Positions 1 through 5,403 of a stretch of 5,403 nt of DNA are shown in pieces. Numbering within the stretch: the stretch's first letter is position 1; the number at the start of each line of letters is the position of its first letter. A model generated the notes under the pieces. That model ran no database searches. It was not told the DNA's origin and worked only from the letters and a program-made list of their open reading frames with translations. The stretch spans positions 1 through 5,403 of the forward strand of contig CALKBO010000040.1 in assembly GCA_937989875.1 (NCBI GenBank). The letters run 5' to 3'. The DNA is from an uncultured Collinsella sp. (GTDB lineage: Bacteria; Actinomycetota; Coriobacteriia; Coriobacteriales; Coriobacteriaceae). Position numbers and translations under genes: made by a program.

Positions 1-1476
1 GATACCGATGCGATCCTCGCGAAAGTCCGTTCAGGCGAGCTTTCGGCAGGCGATGCAGCCGCCCTGATCGCGAATCTCCACGCCGCATCCTACAAGGCGA
101 TGCAGGACGCGCAGACTGCACAGGCTCCGCAGCCCGAGCCTCCCGCGCCTCAAGCCGCCAGCCAGCCGGGCATGTCCCAGCAGGCATCGGTCGCGGCTGC
201 CGCACCTTGCTATCAGCCGCAGGTTCCGGCTACACCGGCATATGCCGCCCCGACGCCCGATACGGTTGCCAAGAAAGCTCAAGAGACGGTTCCGCCTCAG
301 ACACCTACAGTGCAGCACCCCGCCCCCTATGAGCCGCCTGCATATGTCCCGGCTGCATCGGCACCCGAGCCGCATCCGGTCTACGACCCGCCCTCCCCTG
401 CCGTGAATCCGTATCGCCAGCCGGCACCCGACACGACTGCCACGCTTCCGGCGCTGGATGCCACCGCATCCCAGCCAGAACCGGAAACCGCGTACCATCA
501 GGCCTCGCCCCTTCCGTATAATCCCCCGCAGGAGACCGACAAGTACATTCCCGTCAACGAGATGGAGTCCTCCAGCTTCTTTACCGATCCTGAACCTGCT
601 GAGGAACAGGAGCCGAAAAAGAAGCGCGAGAAGCCTGCAAAGCCATCGAAGCCGTCCCGTGCCGAACGCAAGGCCGAGAAGAAGAAGGCCAAAGAAGAAG
701 CCAAGGCAGCGAAAGTCCAAAAGAAGGCAGCCGGCCGCCGCGGCGCCACATCCCCCAATGCTCCGAGCCTCACGGGCATGGAGAAGATCGCCGTGAAGGT
801 CTCCCGCCTGCAAAAGGTCACCGCCGGTCTCGCTGTCATCGCCGTCCTCGCGGGAGGTGTCGCCGTCGTATCGGAGATCGACGCAAACAATCGAATCGAA
901 GAAGCGTTCTCCGGCACCACCGAAGTCGTCGCAGCCACGAAGACCATCCGCGCCGGCGACGAGATCTCCGCAAGCGACCTCGCCTTCGTCTCCGTCCCGA
1001 ACAGCACGGTGGCGGACGGCGCAATCACCAAGAAGGATATCGACGACTCCTCCAAGACTCCCGTCGGTCGCGTCGCAACCCAGTACATCACCAAGGGCTC
1101 CCAGCTCACCAACGCATCGACTGCAGGTAAGGACAACCCTGAGTCCCTTGCCGCCGCGATCGGGGACGGCATGGAGGCCGTGACCATCTCCGTCGATGCC
1201 CAGTCCGGCATGGGCGGCATGCTCCGCGTAAACGACAGGGTCAAGGTGATCCAGCCCAACGACGGCTCCCTCGGCGGCGATGGGTTCACCGTCATCGCCG
1301 ACTCCGTGCGCATCGCAGCCCTCGACGGCAACTTCAGCTCCGGTAGCGGCTCCTCTGACGGATACAGCACCGTGACGCTCGAGGTCACGCCCGAGCAGGC
1401 AGGTAAGATCCGTACCGCCGGTGGCCTTACCCTTACCCTGCCCTCTTCTGCCGATACCACCGAGAGCGGTGAGTAG
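1..1476 (+). CDS. cpaB: CpaB/RcpC-like Flp pilus assembly protein with long Pro-rich cytoplasmic N-terminus (5' partial)
   Basis: An accessory envelope protein of the Tad/Flp pilus machine. The frame is open from base 1, and the first in-frame ATG (100) has no convincing ribosome site, so the true start probably lies upstream. 491 residues are visible (numbered from base 1). Residues 1-34 look helical, with a GELSAGDAAALI pattern resembling short SHOCT-like segments (tentative). Residues ~35-200 are rich in Pro, Ala, Gln and Tyr. Residues 206-247 are Lys/Arg-rich. One membrane helix spans ~273-290 and leaves the N-terminus cytoplasmic by the positive-inside rule. A SAF domain follows at ~307-375 (TEVVAATKTIRAGDEISASD), then an RcpC/CpaB region at ~381-485 (GDGMEAVTISVDAQSGMGGML, then NDRVKVI). 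Known CpaB proteins are usually about 220-300 residues, which matches only the part from residue ~260 onward. It sits 3 bp before tadA, supporting the assignment. In Gram-negatives RcpC associates with the secretin; no secretin is seen here, so the precise role is unclear. The family call is firm; the N-terminal function is unknown. Confidence 0.87.
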   Translation, partial: DTDAILAKVRSGELSAGDAAALIANLHAASYKAMQDAQTAQAPQPEPPAPQAASQPGMSQQASVAAAAPCYQPQVPATPAYAAPTPDTVAKKAQETVPPQTPTVQHPAPYEPPAYVPAASAPEPHPVYDPPSPAVNPYRQPAPDTTATLPALDATASQPEPETAYHQASPLPYNPPQETDKYIPVNEMESSSFFTDPEPAEEQEPKKKREKPAKPSKPSRAERKAEKKKAKEEAKAAKVQKKAAGRRGATSPNAPSLTGMEKIAVKVSRLQKVTAGLAVIAVLAGGVAVVSEIDANNRIEEAFSGTTEVVAATKTIRAGDEISASDLAFVSVPNSTVADGAITKKDIDDSSKTPVGRVATQYITKGSQLTNASTAGKDNPESLAAAIGDGMEAVTISVDAQSGMGGMLRVNDRVKVIQPNDGSLGGDGFTVIADSVRIAALDGNFSSGSGSSDGYSTVTLEVTPEQAGKIRTAGGLTLTLPSSADTTESGE

Positions 1477-1479
1477 CCC

Positions 1480-2775
1480 ATGGCAGACGAAACCGTTCTC
1501 AGGATCAAGGAGCGTATCCGCCAGGAGATGCGCGACCTGCTCGGCGTGACCATGGCCGACGGCGGCTCGATCGACCGTCAGGCGCTTCCGGCCCAGATCG
1601 ACGGTGTCGCCCATGAAGTGTGCGCCGATTTCGGTATCTCCGACGAAAACTGGATCGGCTACATCATCAAAAGCACCATTGACGATTTCATCGGTCTGGG
1701 TCCCCTGCAGCCTTTGCAGGACGATCCCAAGGTTGCCGAGATCTTCATCGATCCCGTCGGCGTCGAGCCGAATGGAACATTTATCACGCCGGTCGCCCGC
1801 GCCGAAGTGGACGGCCAGATCGTCGATTGCCCCGGTATCGACCTCGTCTCGCATGATGAGGTCGGTCGGCTTATCGGACGTATCGCCGAGGAGGCGAACC
1901 GCCGCTGCGACGATTCGTTTCCCGAGATGGACGCCACCCTTGCCGACGGCTCCCGTGTGCACGCAGCCCACCCGAAGGTCTCCCCCAACGGCTGGTCGCT
2001 CAATATCCGTAAATTCAGCAAGGACAAGCTAACCGCTGAGGACCTGCTGGAACGCGGTGCCATGAGCGAGCCTATGTACATGTTCCTCAAATCGGCCGTC
2101 CAGGCCCGTGCGAACTTTATTATCTCCGGCGGTACCGGTTCCGGTAAGACCACGATGCTGAACGCACTCTCCGCCTTCATCGGCTATAACGAGCGCGTCG
2201 TGACCATCGAGGATACGCGAGAACTGCAGCTGAAGCAGCGCATCGTGATCCCCCGCGTCGCCTGCCCACCGAACTCAGAGGGCAAGGGCGAATTTACGAT
2301 GCATGAGCTCCTGGTCGGCGCACTCCGTGAGCGTCCCGACCGTATCGTCGTCGGCGAGTGCCGTGACGATGAGACTTACGAGATGCTTCAGGCCATGCAG
2401 ACGGGTCACGACGGATCGCTCACGACGATCCATGCGAACGACTGCGCCGGTGCATTCACGCGTATCGAGAACATGATCCTGAAGAGCCAGGGCAACATGA
2501 CCATGGAAGCGATCCGCCGCCAGATCGGTGCCGCGATCGATGTCGTCGTGCAGGTAAAGCGCTGGAGGGGCGGCTACCGCCGTATCGAGTCCATCACAGC
2601 CGTCGAGGGCTTTTCCGACGGTAACGTGACCCGCAACGAACTGTTCCACTGGGAGGGCTCGCCGGAAAACGGCAGGCATGTCGCCACTGGATACCAGCCG
2701 GCGCGTCTAAAGGAAAAGATCCTCGACGCGGACGCGGAGTACGACCCCCGTTGGTTCGAAGGCGGTGTCTGGTAA
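1480..2775 (+). CDS. tadA: TadA/CpaF-type Flp pilus assembly ATPase (type II/IV secretion ATPase, VirB11/GspE superfamily)
   Basis: Cytoplasmic hexameric ATPase that powers Flp pilus extrusion by acting on the TadB/TadC platform. The protein is 431 residues, normal for TadA. The N-terminal domain ends with the family signature DATLADGSRVHA (151-162) and IRKF (176-179). The ATPase core has a Walker A GGTGSGKTT (217-225), an Asp box IEDTREL (243-249), a Walker B region DRIVVGE with the expected catalytic Glu293 (287-293), and a His box GHDGSLTTIHAN (309-320). No key residue is missing. The stretch after Walker B reads CRDDE, where many CpaF proteins read VRGGE. The ATG at 1480 lies 3 bp after the cpaB stop, with a weak GGTGAG ribosome site inside the end of cpaB, suggesting translational coupling. 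The stop codon overlaps the tadB start. This is the most certain identification in the window. Confidence 0.97.
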   Translation: MADETVLRIKERIRQEMRDLLGVTMADGGSIDRQALPAQIDGVAHEVCADFGISDENWIGYIIKSTIDDFIGLGPLQPLQDDPKVAEIFIDPVGVEPNGTFITPVARAEVDGQIVDCPGIDLVSHDEVGRLIGRIAEEANRRCDDSFPEMDATLADGSRVHAAHPKVSPNGWSLNIRKFSKDKLTAEDLLERGAMSEPMYMFLKSAVQARANFIISGGTGSGKTTMLNALSAFIGYNERVVTIEDTRELQLKQRIVIPRVACPPNSEGKGEFTMHELLVGALRERPDRIVVGECRDDETYEMLQAMQTGHDGSLTTIHANDCAGAFTRIENMILKSQGNMTMEAIRRQIGAAIDVVVQVKRWRGGYRRIESITAVEGFSDGNVTRNELFHWEGSPENGRHVATGYQPARLKEKILDADAEYDPRWFEGGVW

Positions 2776-3680
2776 TGGAACCTGCCGTCATCATCATGAT
2801 GCTGAGCGTTTTCTTCCTATTGCTTTCCATCGCCGTCGGCCTCTACTCCCTGTTCTGCGGATTGTCGGCTGCCGGCGATGTACGCCGCATGAGGAATTCG
2901 ACTGCCCTTAGAACCGGCGAGTCGGACGATAAGGACAAAAAAGTCCCCACGCCCCTTCCACGTCTTGCGGAAGCCGGTATCGAAGTCAACGGCAAGACGT
3001 GGATTCTCCTCCTCGTCTTGCTCGCGGGAGCGGGCGCCCTCATCGGATTCATGGCCCTTGGACTTATCGGAATCGGTTTCGCCCTCATCGGACCCCTGAT
3101 TGCCGAGCTGTGGGTGCGTTCCCGCGGAAAGAGCCGTAAAGCACGATTCGATGAGCAATTGGCGCGGTCGCTTCCCATGGTCGCAGAAAACATGCGTGCC
3201 GGATCCTCGATTGAAAGAGCCTTGCGCTCTGTCGGGGAGAATTCAGACGACCCTCTGAAATCCGAGCTCCTGGCCTGTGCCGGCGCAATGCAGATCGATG
3301 GCGATATCGTCGCCGCGCTCGATGACATGGCGAAACGAACCGGCAGCAAGGACCTTGTCCTCCTGCAGGCCGCCGTGGCCTCGCACAAGGAAGTCGGTGG
3401 ATCGCTGGCCGACTCGCTCGAGCGCATCGGAGACACCATCGACGCCCGGTTGTCGCTCCGTCGACATATCGAGTCGGAGACGTCATCCGTGATTGCATCC
3501 ATGAAGGCACTTATCGTGATGCTGCTCATCCTGTTCGCAATCATCATGGTCGGCATCCCCCAGGCATATGATTTCTATACGCAGGACCCGCTCGGCATTC
3601 CCGTGCTGATCGTCGTGGTGCTATTTGCGGCAACGGGCTCCGTCATCATCTACAAAATGGCAGACATCGACGTGGAATAG
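2775..3680 (+). CDS. tadB: TadB-type inner-membrane platform protein (type II secretion F domain)
   Basis: One of the two polytopic membrane proteins that form the platform on which TadA acts during Flp pilus assembly. Of two starts, I chose the ATG at 2775, giving 301 residues. It overlaps the tadA stop as TAATG and puts a membrane helix right at the N-terminus (residues ~5-27). The upstream TTG at 2751 would add an Arg-rich octapeptide and overlap tadA by 25 bp. A GAAGG site at 2758-2762 fits the ATG loosely (12 bp), so coupling to tadA is likely. A Lys/Asp-rich cytoplasmic stretch follows at ~46-60, then two helices (~75-112). The T2SSF domain begins near Phe125 (FDEQLARSLPMVAENMRAGS) and continues through the VASHKEVGGSLADSLERIGD region. 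Two C-terminal helices lie at ~243-262 and ~274-294. The order tadA-tadB-tadC supports TadB rather than a generic GspF. Confidence 0.93.
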   Translation: MEPAVIIMMLSVFFLLLSIAVGLYSLFCGLSAAGDVRRMRNSTALRTGESDDKDKKVPTPLPRLAEAGIEVNGKTWILLLVLLAGAGALIGFMALGLIGIGFALIGPLIAELWVRSRGKSRKARFDEQLARSLPMVAENMRAGSSIERALRSVGENSDDPLKSELLACAGAMQIDGDIVAALDDMAKRTGSKDLVLLQAAVASHKEVGGSLADSLERIGDTIDARLSLRRHIESETSSVIASMKALIVMLLILFAIIMVGIPQAYDFYTQDPLGIPVLIVVVLFAATGSVIIYKMADIDVE

Positions 3681-3683
3681 GAG
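3679..3683 (+). promoter_or_regulatory. Ribosome binding site of tadC
   Basis: AGGAG, 9 bp before the ATG at 3693 and overlapping the stop codon of tadB (3678-3680). It is the clearest Shine-Dalgarno site in the window. It fixes the tadC start and suggests that tadC can recruit ribosomes on its own as well as by coupling. Confidence 0.75.
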
Positions 3684-3692
3684 CCAATCGAA

Positions 3693-4604
3693 ATGAATAT
3701 CCAATATCTCCTCGTGCTCCTGTTCGCCTGTGCTGCCGGCGGTATGACTTATGTTCTCGCCGGCGAGCCCTTCCGCAAGCCGCTGGCGCGCGCCAGGATG
3801 TCCATCGCCGCCCGTAAGGGGATGCACGCCAAACCGACGCAGCGCATGAAGATCGCCGAGGCAATCGACCGCGCCGGAGAGGCGTTCGAAAAGGTCATCC
3901 CGCTCAAGCTGTCGGAATCCCGAGAACTGCAGGTCAAGCTCGACCTGGCAGGGTTAAAGATAACCCCATCGACCTGGCGTGCCATCTCCCTCGGGATCAC
4001 GATCTTCACCGCCATCATGCTCGCCGGTGCCGCCCTCGTGGGCGGATACGGAATCGCGATGGCACTCCTAGTCGGAATCATCGGCGCCGTCGGCGGATGG
4101 GCGGTCTGCGGAGTCTGGCTGTCGCATGCGGGAAAGACGCGCGGCGAAGAGATCGATCGCTATCTGCCACCGGCACTTGAACTGCTCACCATTTCCGTCT
4201 CAGCCGGCGTACTCGTGGAGCGTGGATTCAGGCAGCTTGCCGAGAACAAGGCCCTCGGTCCGCTGGCAGACGAGTTCGCGCGTACCGATATGGAGATCTC
4301 GCACCTCGGCGTGTCCCGCGTAGACGCCCTGGACCATATGCGCCGCCGATGCGATTCACCGCTCATGGGATATTTCTGCGCGGCGTTGATCGAGGCGACC
4401 AGAAAGGGCACCTCGATCTCAGGTGTCCTCGAATCGCAGGCAAAGCTTGCACGCAAGGCGCGTTACGATGCGCTGACAGCGCAGATCAACAAGCTCTCGA
4501 CGAAGATGGCGGTCCCGCTGGTGTTCTTCTTGATCGCCGTGCTTGTCCTCATCCTTCCCCCGCTCATCATTCCGACCGCAAGCATGCTCATGGAAATCAT
4601 GTAA
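3693..4604 (+). CDS. tadC: TadC-type inner-membrane platform protein (type II secretion F domain)
   Basis: Second half of the Tad membrane platform, partner of TadB; 303 residues. The ATG at 3693 has a good AGGAG ribosome site at 3679-3683 (9-bp spacing), which overlaps the tadB stop; the genes are 12 bp apart. An N-terminal helix spans ~3-22. A basic linker with an amphipathic segment follows (~26-90), then two hydrophobic helices at ~95-143. The T2SSF domain starts near residue 151 (GEEIDRYLPPALELLTISVS) with the SAGVLVERGF turn and the ATRKGTSISGVLESQAKLAR stretch typical of the family. A C-terminal helix lies at ~272-294. It resembles TadB in architecture but not closely in sequence, as usual for this pair. 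It is the last gene of the operon: a strong hairpin begins 26 bp after the stop. Confidence 0.93.
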   Translation: MNIQYLLVLLFACAAGGMTYVLAGEPFRKPLARARMSIAARKGMHAKPTQRMKIAEAIDRAGEAFEKVIPLKLSESRELQVKLDLAGLKITPSTWRAISLGITIFTAIMLAGAALVGGYGIAMALLVGIIGAVGGWAVCGVWLSHAGKTRGEEIDRYLPPALELLTISVSAGVLVERGFRQLAENKALGPLADEFARTDMEISHLGVSRVDALDHMRRRCDSPLMGYFCAALIEATRKGTSISGVLESQAKLARKARYDALTAQINKLSTKMAVPLVFFLIAVLVLILPPLIIPTASMLMEIM

Positions 4605-4630
4605 CCGGGGACATCAGCTTAATGACGTGA

Positions 4631-4672
4631 AGCAGCCGGGGTGCAGATTTGCACCCCGGCTGCTCTCCTTTT
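4631..4672 (+). terminator. Rho-independent terminator after tadC
   Basis: A perfect inverted repeat. The left arm AGCAGCCGGGGTGCA (4631-4645) pairs with TGCACCCCGGCTGCT (4650-4664) around a GATT loop, giving a 15-bp GC-rich stem with no mismatch. The tail is CTCCTTTT, so the U-tract is short and interrupted by C. The stem is strong enough to end the operon or to protect its 3' end. Its position 26 bp after the tadC stop and before a new promoter fits termination. No T-run exists on the opposite side, so a bidirectional role is not indicated. Confidence 0.85.
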
Positions 4673-4697
4673 CCCACCATAATCCCGGACATACCGG

Positions 4698-4733
4698 TAA
4701 CTTTTTACAGTCTGCCGCGCTATAATTTTCGAT
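4698..4733 (+). promoter_or_regulatory. Probable promoter of the second transcription unit
   Basis: A consensus -10 box TATAAT lies at 4721-4726, in a local A/T-rich stretch between a terminator and a gene start, with transcription predicted to begin near 4733. The hexamer 17 bp upstream (TAACTT, 4698-4703) is a poor -35 match. A better hexamer, TTTACA (4704-4709), is only 11 bp from the -10 box, too close for ordinary sigma-70 spacing. An 8-bp palindrome TACCGGTA (4692-4699) overlaps the -35 area and could be a regulator site, though palindromes this short occur by chance. The poor -35 is consistent with a weak or activated promoter. Confidence 0.55.
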
Positions 4734-4766
4734 AACTATAAATGTTCAAGTAGGTTAGGGAATTTC

Positions 4767-5165
4767 ATGCTAGATAAGATTAAAAACGGGGTGAAAGACA
4801 TCCCTATCTCAGCGGACGCTTTTGGGTTTGCAGCGGTCGTGGCGAGCGTGGCGCCCGTGCCGGACGCTGTAGGCAATTTGGTAACTTCTATCAGGTACAT
4901 TGCACTTTCGCATTCTGTCTGGTCTGTCCTGCAACCGGCAATTCCAGTAATCATTCTCGCCCTCGCAGCCATTGCGTTTTGCAAAAATAACTATAAGGTT
5001 GCACTTGCGGCTGGTATCGTCGCAACTATCTATTTTTTACTTCCGGCTTCCCATATGAGCACTGAGCCAGTTGTAATCCAGCTCTGCGATACCATCTGCC
5101 TTGCCCTCTACACATTAAAATTGTGCGTTCAAGATAACTACGAAGAAACCGGTTATGCCGAATAG
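4767..5165 (+). CDS. Small polytopic membrane protein of unknown function
   Basis: I do not recognise this family. The protein is 132 residues. The ATG at 4767 follows AGGG (4757-4760) at 6 bp, an acceptable ribosome site, and lies about 34 bp after the predicted transcription start. After a basic N-terminus (LDKIKNGVK), residues ~19-39 are moderately hydrophobic and could be a membrane-associated or fourth helix. Three clearer helices follow at ~52-72, ~77-94 and ~102-121, then an acidic tail (DNYEETGYAE). Four cysteines (72, 107, 111, 120) lie in or at the ends of helices. It lacks the Gly-(4 residues)-Glu-Tyr processing site of Flp pilins and is not a single-pass TadE/F protein. Codon use is visibly more A/T-rich than the tad genes (for example AAA AAT AAC TAT and TAT TTT TTA). 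It is the first gene of the second unit, 16 bp before the Tat-signal gene, so the two probably share a transcript. Confidence 0.72.
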   Translation: MLDKIKNGVKDIPISADAFGFAAVVASVAPVPDAVGNLVTSIRYIALSHSVWSVLQPAIPVIILALAAIAFCKNNYKVALAAGIVATIYFLLPASHMSTEPVVIQLCDTICLALYTLKLCVQDNYEETGYAE

Positions 5166-5169
5166 GGAG
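5164..5169 (+). promoter_or_regulatory. Ribosome binding site of the Tat-signal gene
   Basis: AGGGAG, 12 bp before the ATG at 5182 and overlapping the stop codon (5163-5165) of the preceding gene. The spacing is longer than ideal, but it is the only purine-rich site available. The in-frame CTG at 5170 is too close to it to be a start. Confidence 0.5.
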
Positions 5170-5181
5170 CTGAACGATCCA

Positions 5182-5403
5182 ATGGAAAAAAGTAACGAGA
5201 TCACCCATGTCAATGCGGAACTCATCCCACAGGATAATTCTGCTGAAAGTGATGATAAGGCACTCTCCCGCCGCCGTGTACTCGAAGCCGGCGCAGCGGC
5301 GTTGGCATTGCTCATGATGCCCAAGTTAGCGTTCGGAGCAACCTGTCCGGGCGGAAATCCTCCGAACGAAAGAGGTTGGTTCGGTTCAGGAAATGGATCT
5401 GTT
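5182..5403 (+). CDS. Exported protein with twin-arginine (Tat) signal, function unknown (3' partial)
   Basis: The first 74 residues of an open frame that runs off the window. It starts at the ATG at 5182 and is not closed by any stop. After a long polar, acidic n-region (residues 1-28) comes SRRRVL (29-34), a close match to the Tat consensus S/T-R-R-x-F-L-K with Val for Phe. The hydrophobic core AGAAALALLMMPKLAFGA spans 36-53. A likely signal peptidase site is A-F-G before Ala53, leaving a mature protein that begins ATCPGGNPPNERGWFGSG, rich in Gly, Asn and Pro. There is no lipobox, since the residue before Cys55 is Thr, so it is not a lipoprotein. Tat substrates are exported folded, often with a cofactor or as part of a complex, but nothing visible names this one. 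It follows the small membrane protein by 16 bp in the same probable operon. Confidence 0.78.
   Translation, partial: MEKSNEITHVNAELIPQDNSAESDDKALSRRRVLEAGAAALALLMMPKLAFGATCPGGNPPNERGWFGSGNGSV

Noticed and set aside
778..1476. Internal ATG at 778 as the real cpaB start
   Set aside because: It would give a normal-length CpaB (232 residues), but there is no Shine-Dalgarno site before it (CCGAGCCTCACGGGC). The upstream frame is open for 777 bases with protein-like, structured composition. Kept only as an alternative to test.
498..1553. A 351-codon minus-strand open frame
   Set aside because: Shadow of the cpaB coding frame; the translation has Ser/Arg/Ala-rich nonsense composition and no domain signature.
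31..1971. A 646-codon open frame on the minus strand, opposite cpaB and tadA
   Set aside because: It crosses the boundary of two confidently assigned + strand genes. Its translation is low-complexity (Gly/Arg/Leu/Asp-rich) with no recognisable domain. Such long antisense frames are a known by-product of strong G/C third-position bias.
2751..2777. TTG at 2751 as the tadB start
   Set aside because: It adds an Arg-rich octapeptide before the first membrane helix and overlaps tadA by 25 bp. The ATG at 2775 in the TAATG overlap is more typical.
2843..3556. A 237-codon minus-strand open frame opposite tadB
   Set aside because: Lies wholly within tadB, has Ser/Arg-rich composition and no plausible product.
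4704..4726. TTTACA and TATAAT as a paired -35/-10 promoter
   Set aside because: The two hexamers are separated by only 11 bp, well below the 16-18 bp needed, so TTTACA is probably not the functional -35 for this -10 box.
5337..5348. Lipoprotein processing site at Cys55 of the Tat-signal protein
   Set aside because: The residues before the cysteine are F-G-A-T. Thr at -1 and the lack of a Leu at -3 do not fit a lipobox.
1..5403. tRNA, rRNA, CRISPR arrays, insertion sequences or attachment sites
   Set aside because: Apart from the 162-bp gap at 4605-4766 and a few short junctions, the window is fully coding. I saw no direct-repeat array, transposase motif or tRNA-like fold.

Overview
This GC-rich window comes from a bacterium that codes almost wall to wall on the + strand. 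It holds the core of a Tad/Flp (tight adherence) pilus assembly operon: a 5'-truncated cpaB/rcpC-like gene, then tadA (cpaF), tadB and tadC. After these come a strong hairpin terminator, a short intergenic promoter region, and a second, more A/T-rich transcription unit. That unit holds a small polytopic membrane protein and the start of a protein with a twin-arginine (Tat) signal. High GC, working Shine-Dalgarno sites, the absence of any outer-membrane secretin in the visible part, and a Tat substrate point to a high-GC Gram-positive. Actinomycetota, perhaps Coriobacteriia, is my best guess, but it is an inference from style rather than from a marker gene.

Layout. Positions 1-1476 encode a CpaB-type SAF-domain protein with an unusually long cytoplasmic N-terminal region: a short helical segment, about 170 Pro/Ala/Tyr-rich residues and a Lys-rich stretch, all before its single membrane helix. 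Positions 1480-2775 encode the TadA secretion ATPase with all its nucleotide-binding motifs. Positions 2775-3680 (TadB) and 3693-4604 (TadC) encode the two inner-membrane platform proteins. The four genes are separated by 3 bp, a 1-bp overlap and 12 bp, as expected of one translationally coupled operon. Its promoter lies upstream of the window. A perfect 15-bp hairpin at 4631-4664 ends the operon.

A TATAAT box at 4721-4726 probably drives the second unit: a 132-residue hypothetical membrane protein (4767-5165) and, 16 bp later, a Tat-signal protein (5182 to beyond the window end). Neither looks like a Flp pilin or a TadE/F pseudopilin, and I do not recognise a family for either.

How it works together. 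By family knowledge, TadA hydrolyses ATP beneath a TadB/TadC membrane platform to extrude Flp pilin, and CpaB/RcpC is an accessory envelope protein of the same machine. The pilin, the prepilin peptidase, TadZ/CpaE and the TadE/F-like pseudopilins are not in this window. The parts most worth a second look are the CpaB N-terminal extension and the unassigned membrane-protein/Tat-substrate pair directly after the operon.
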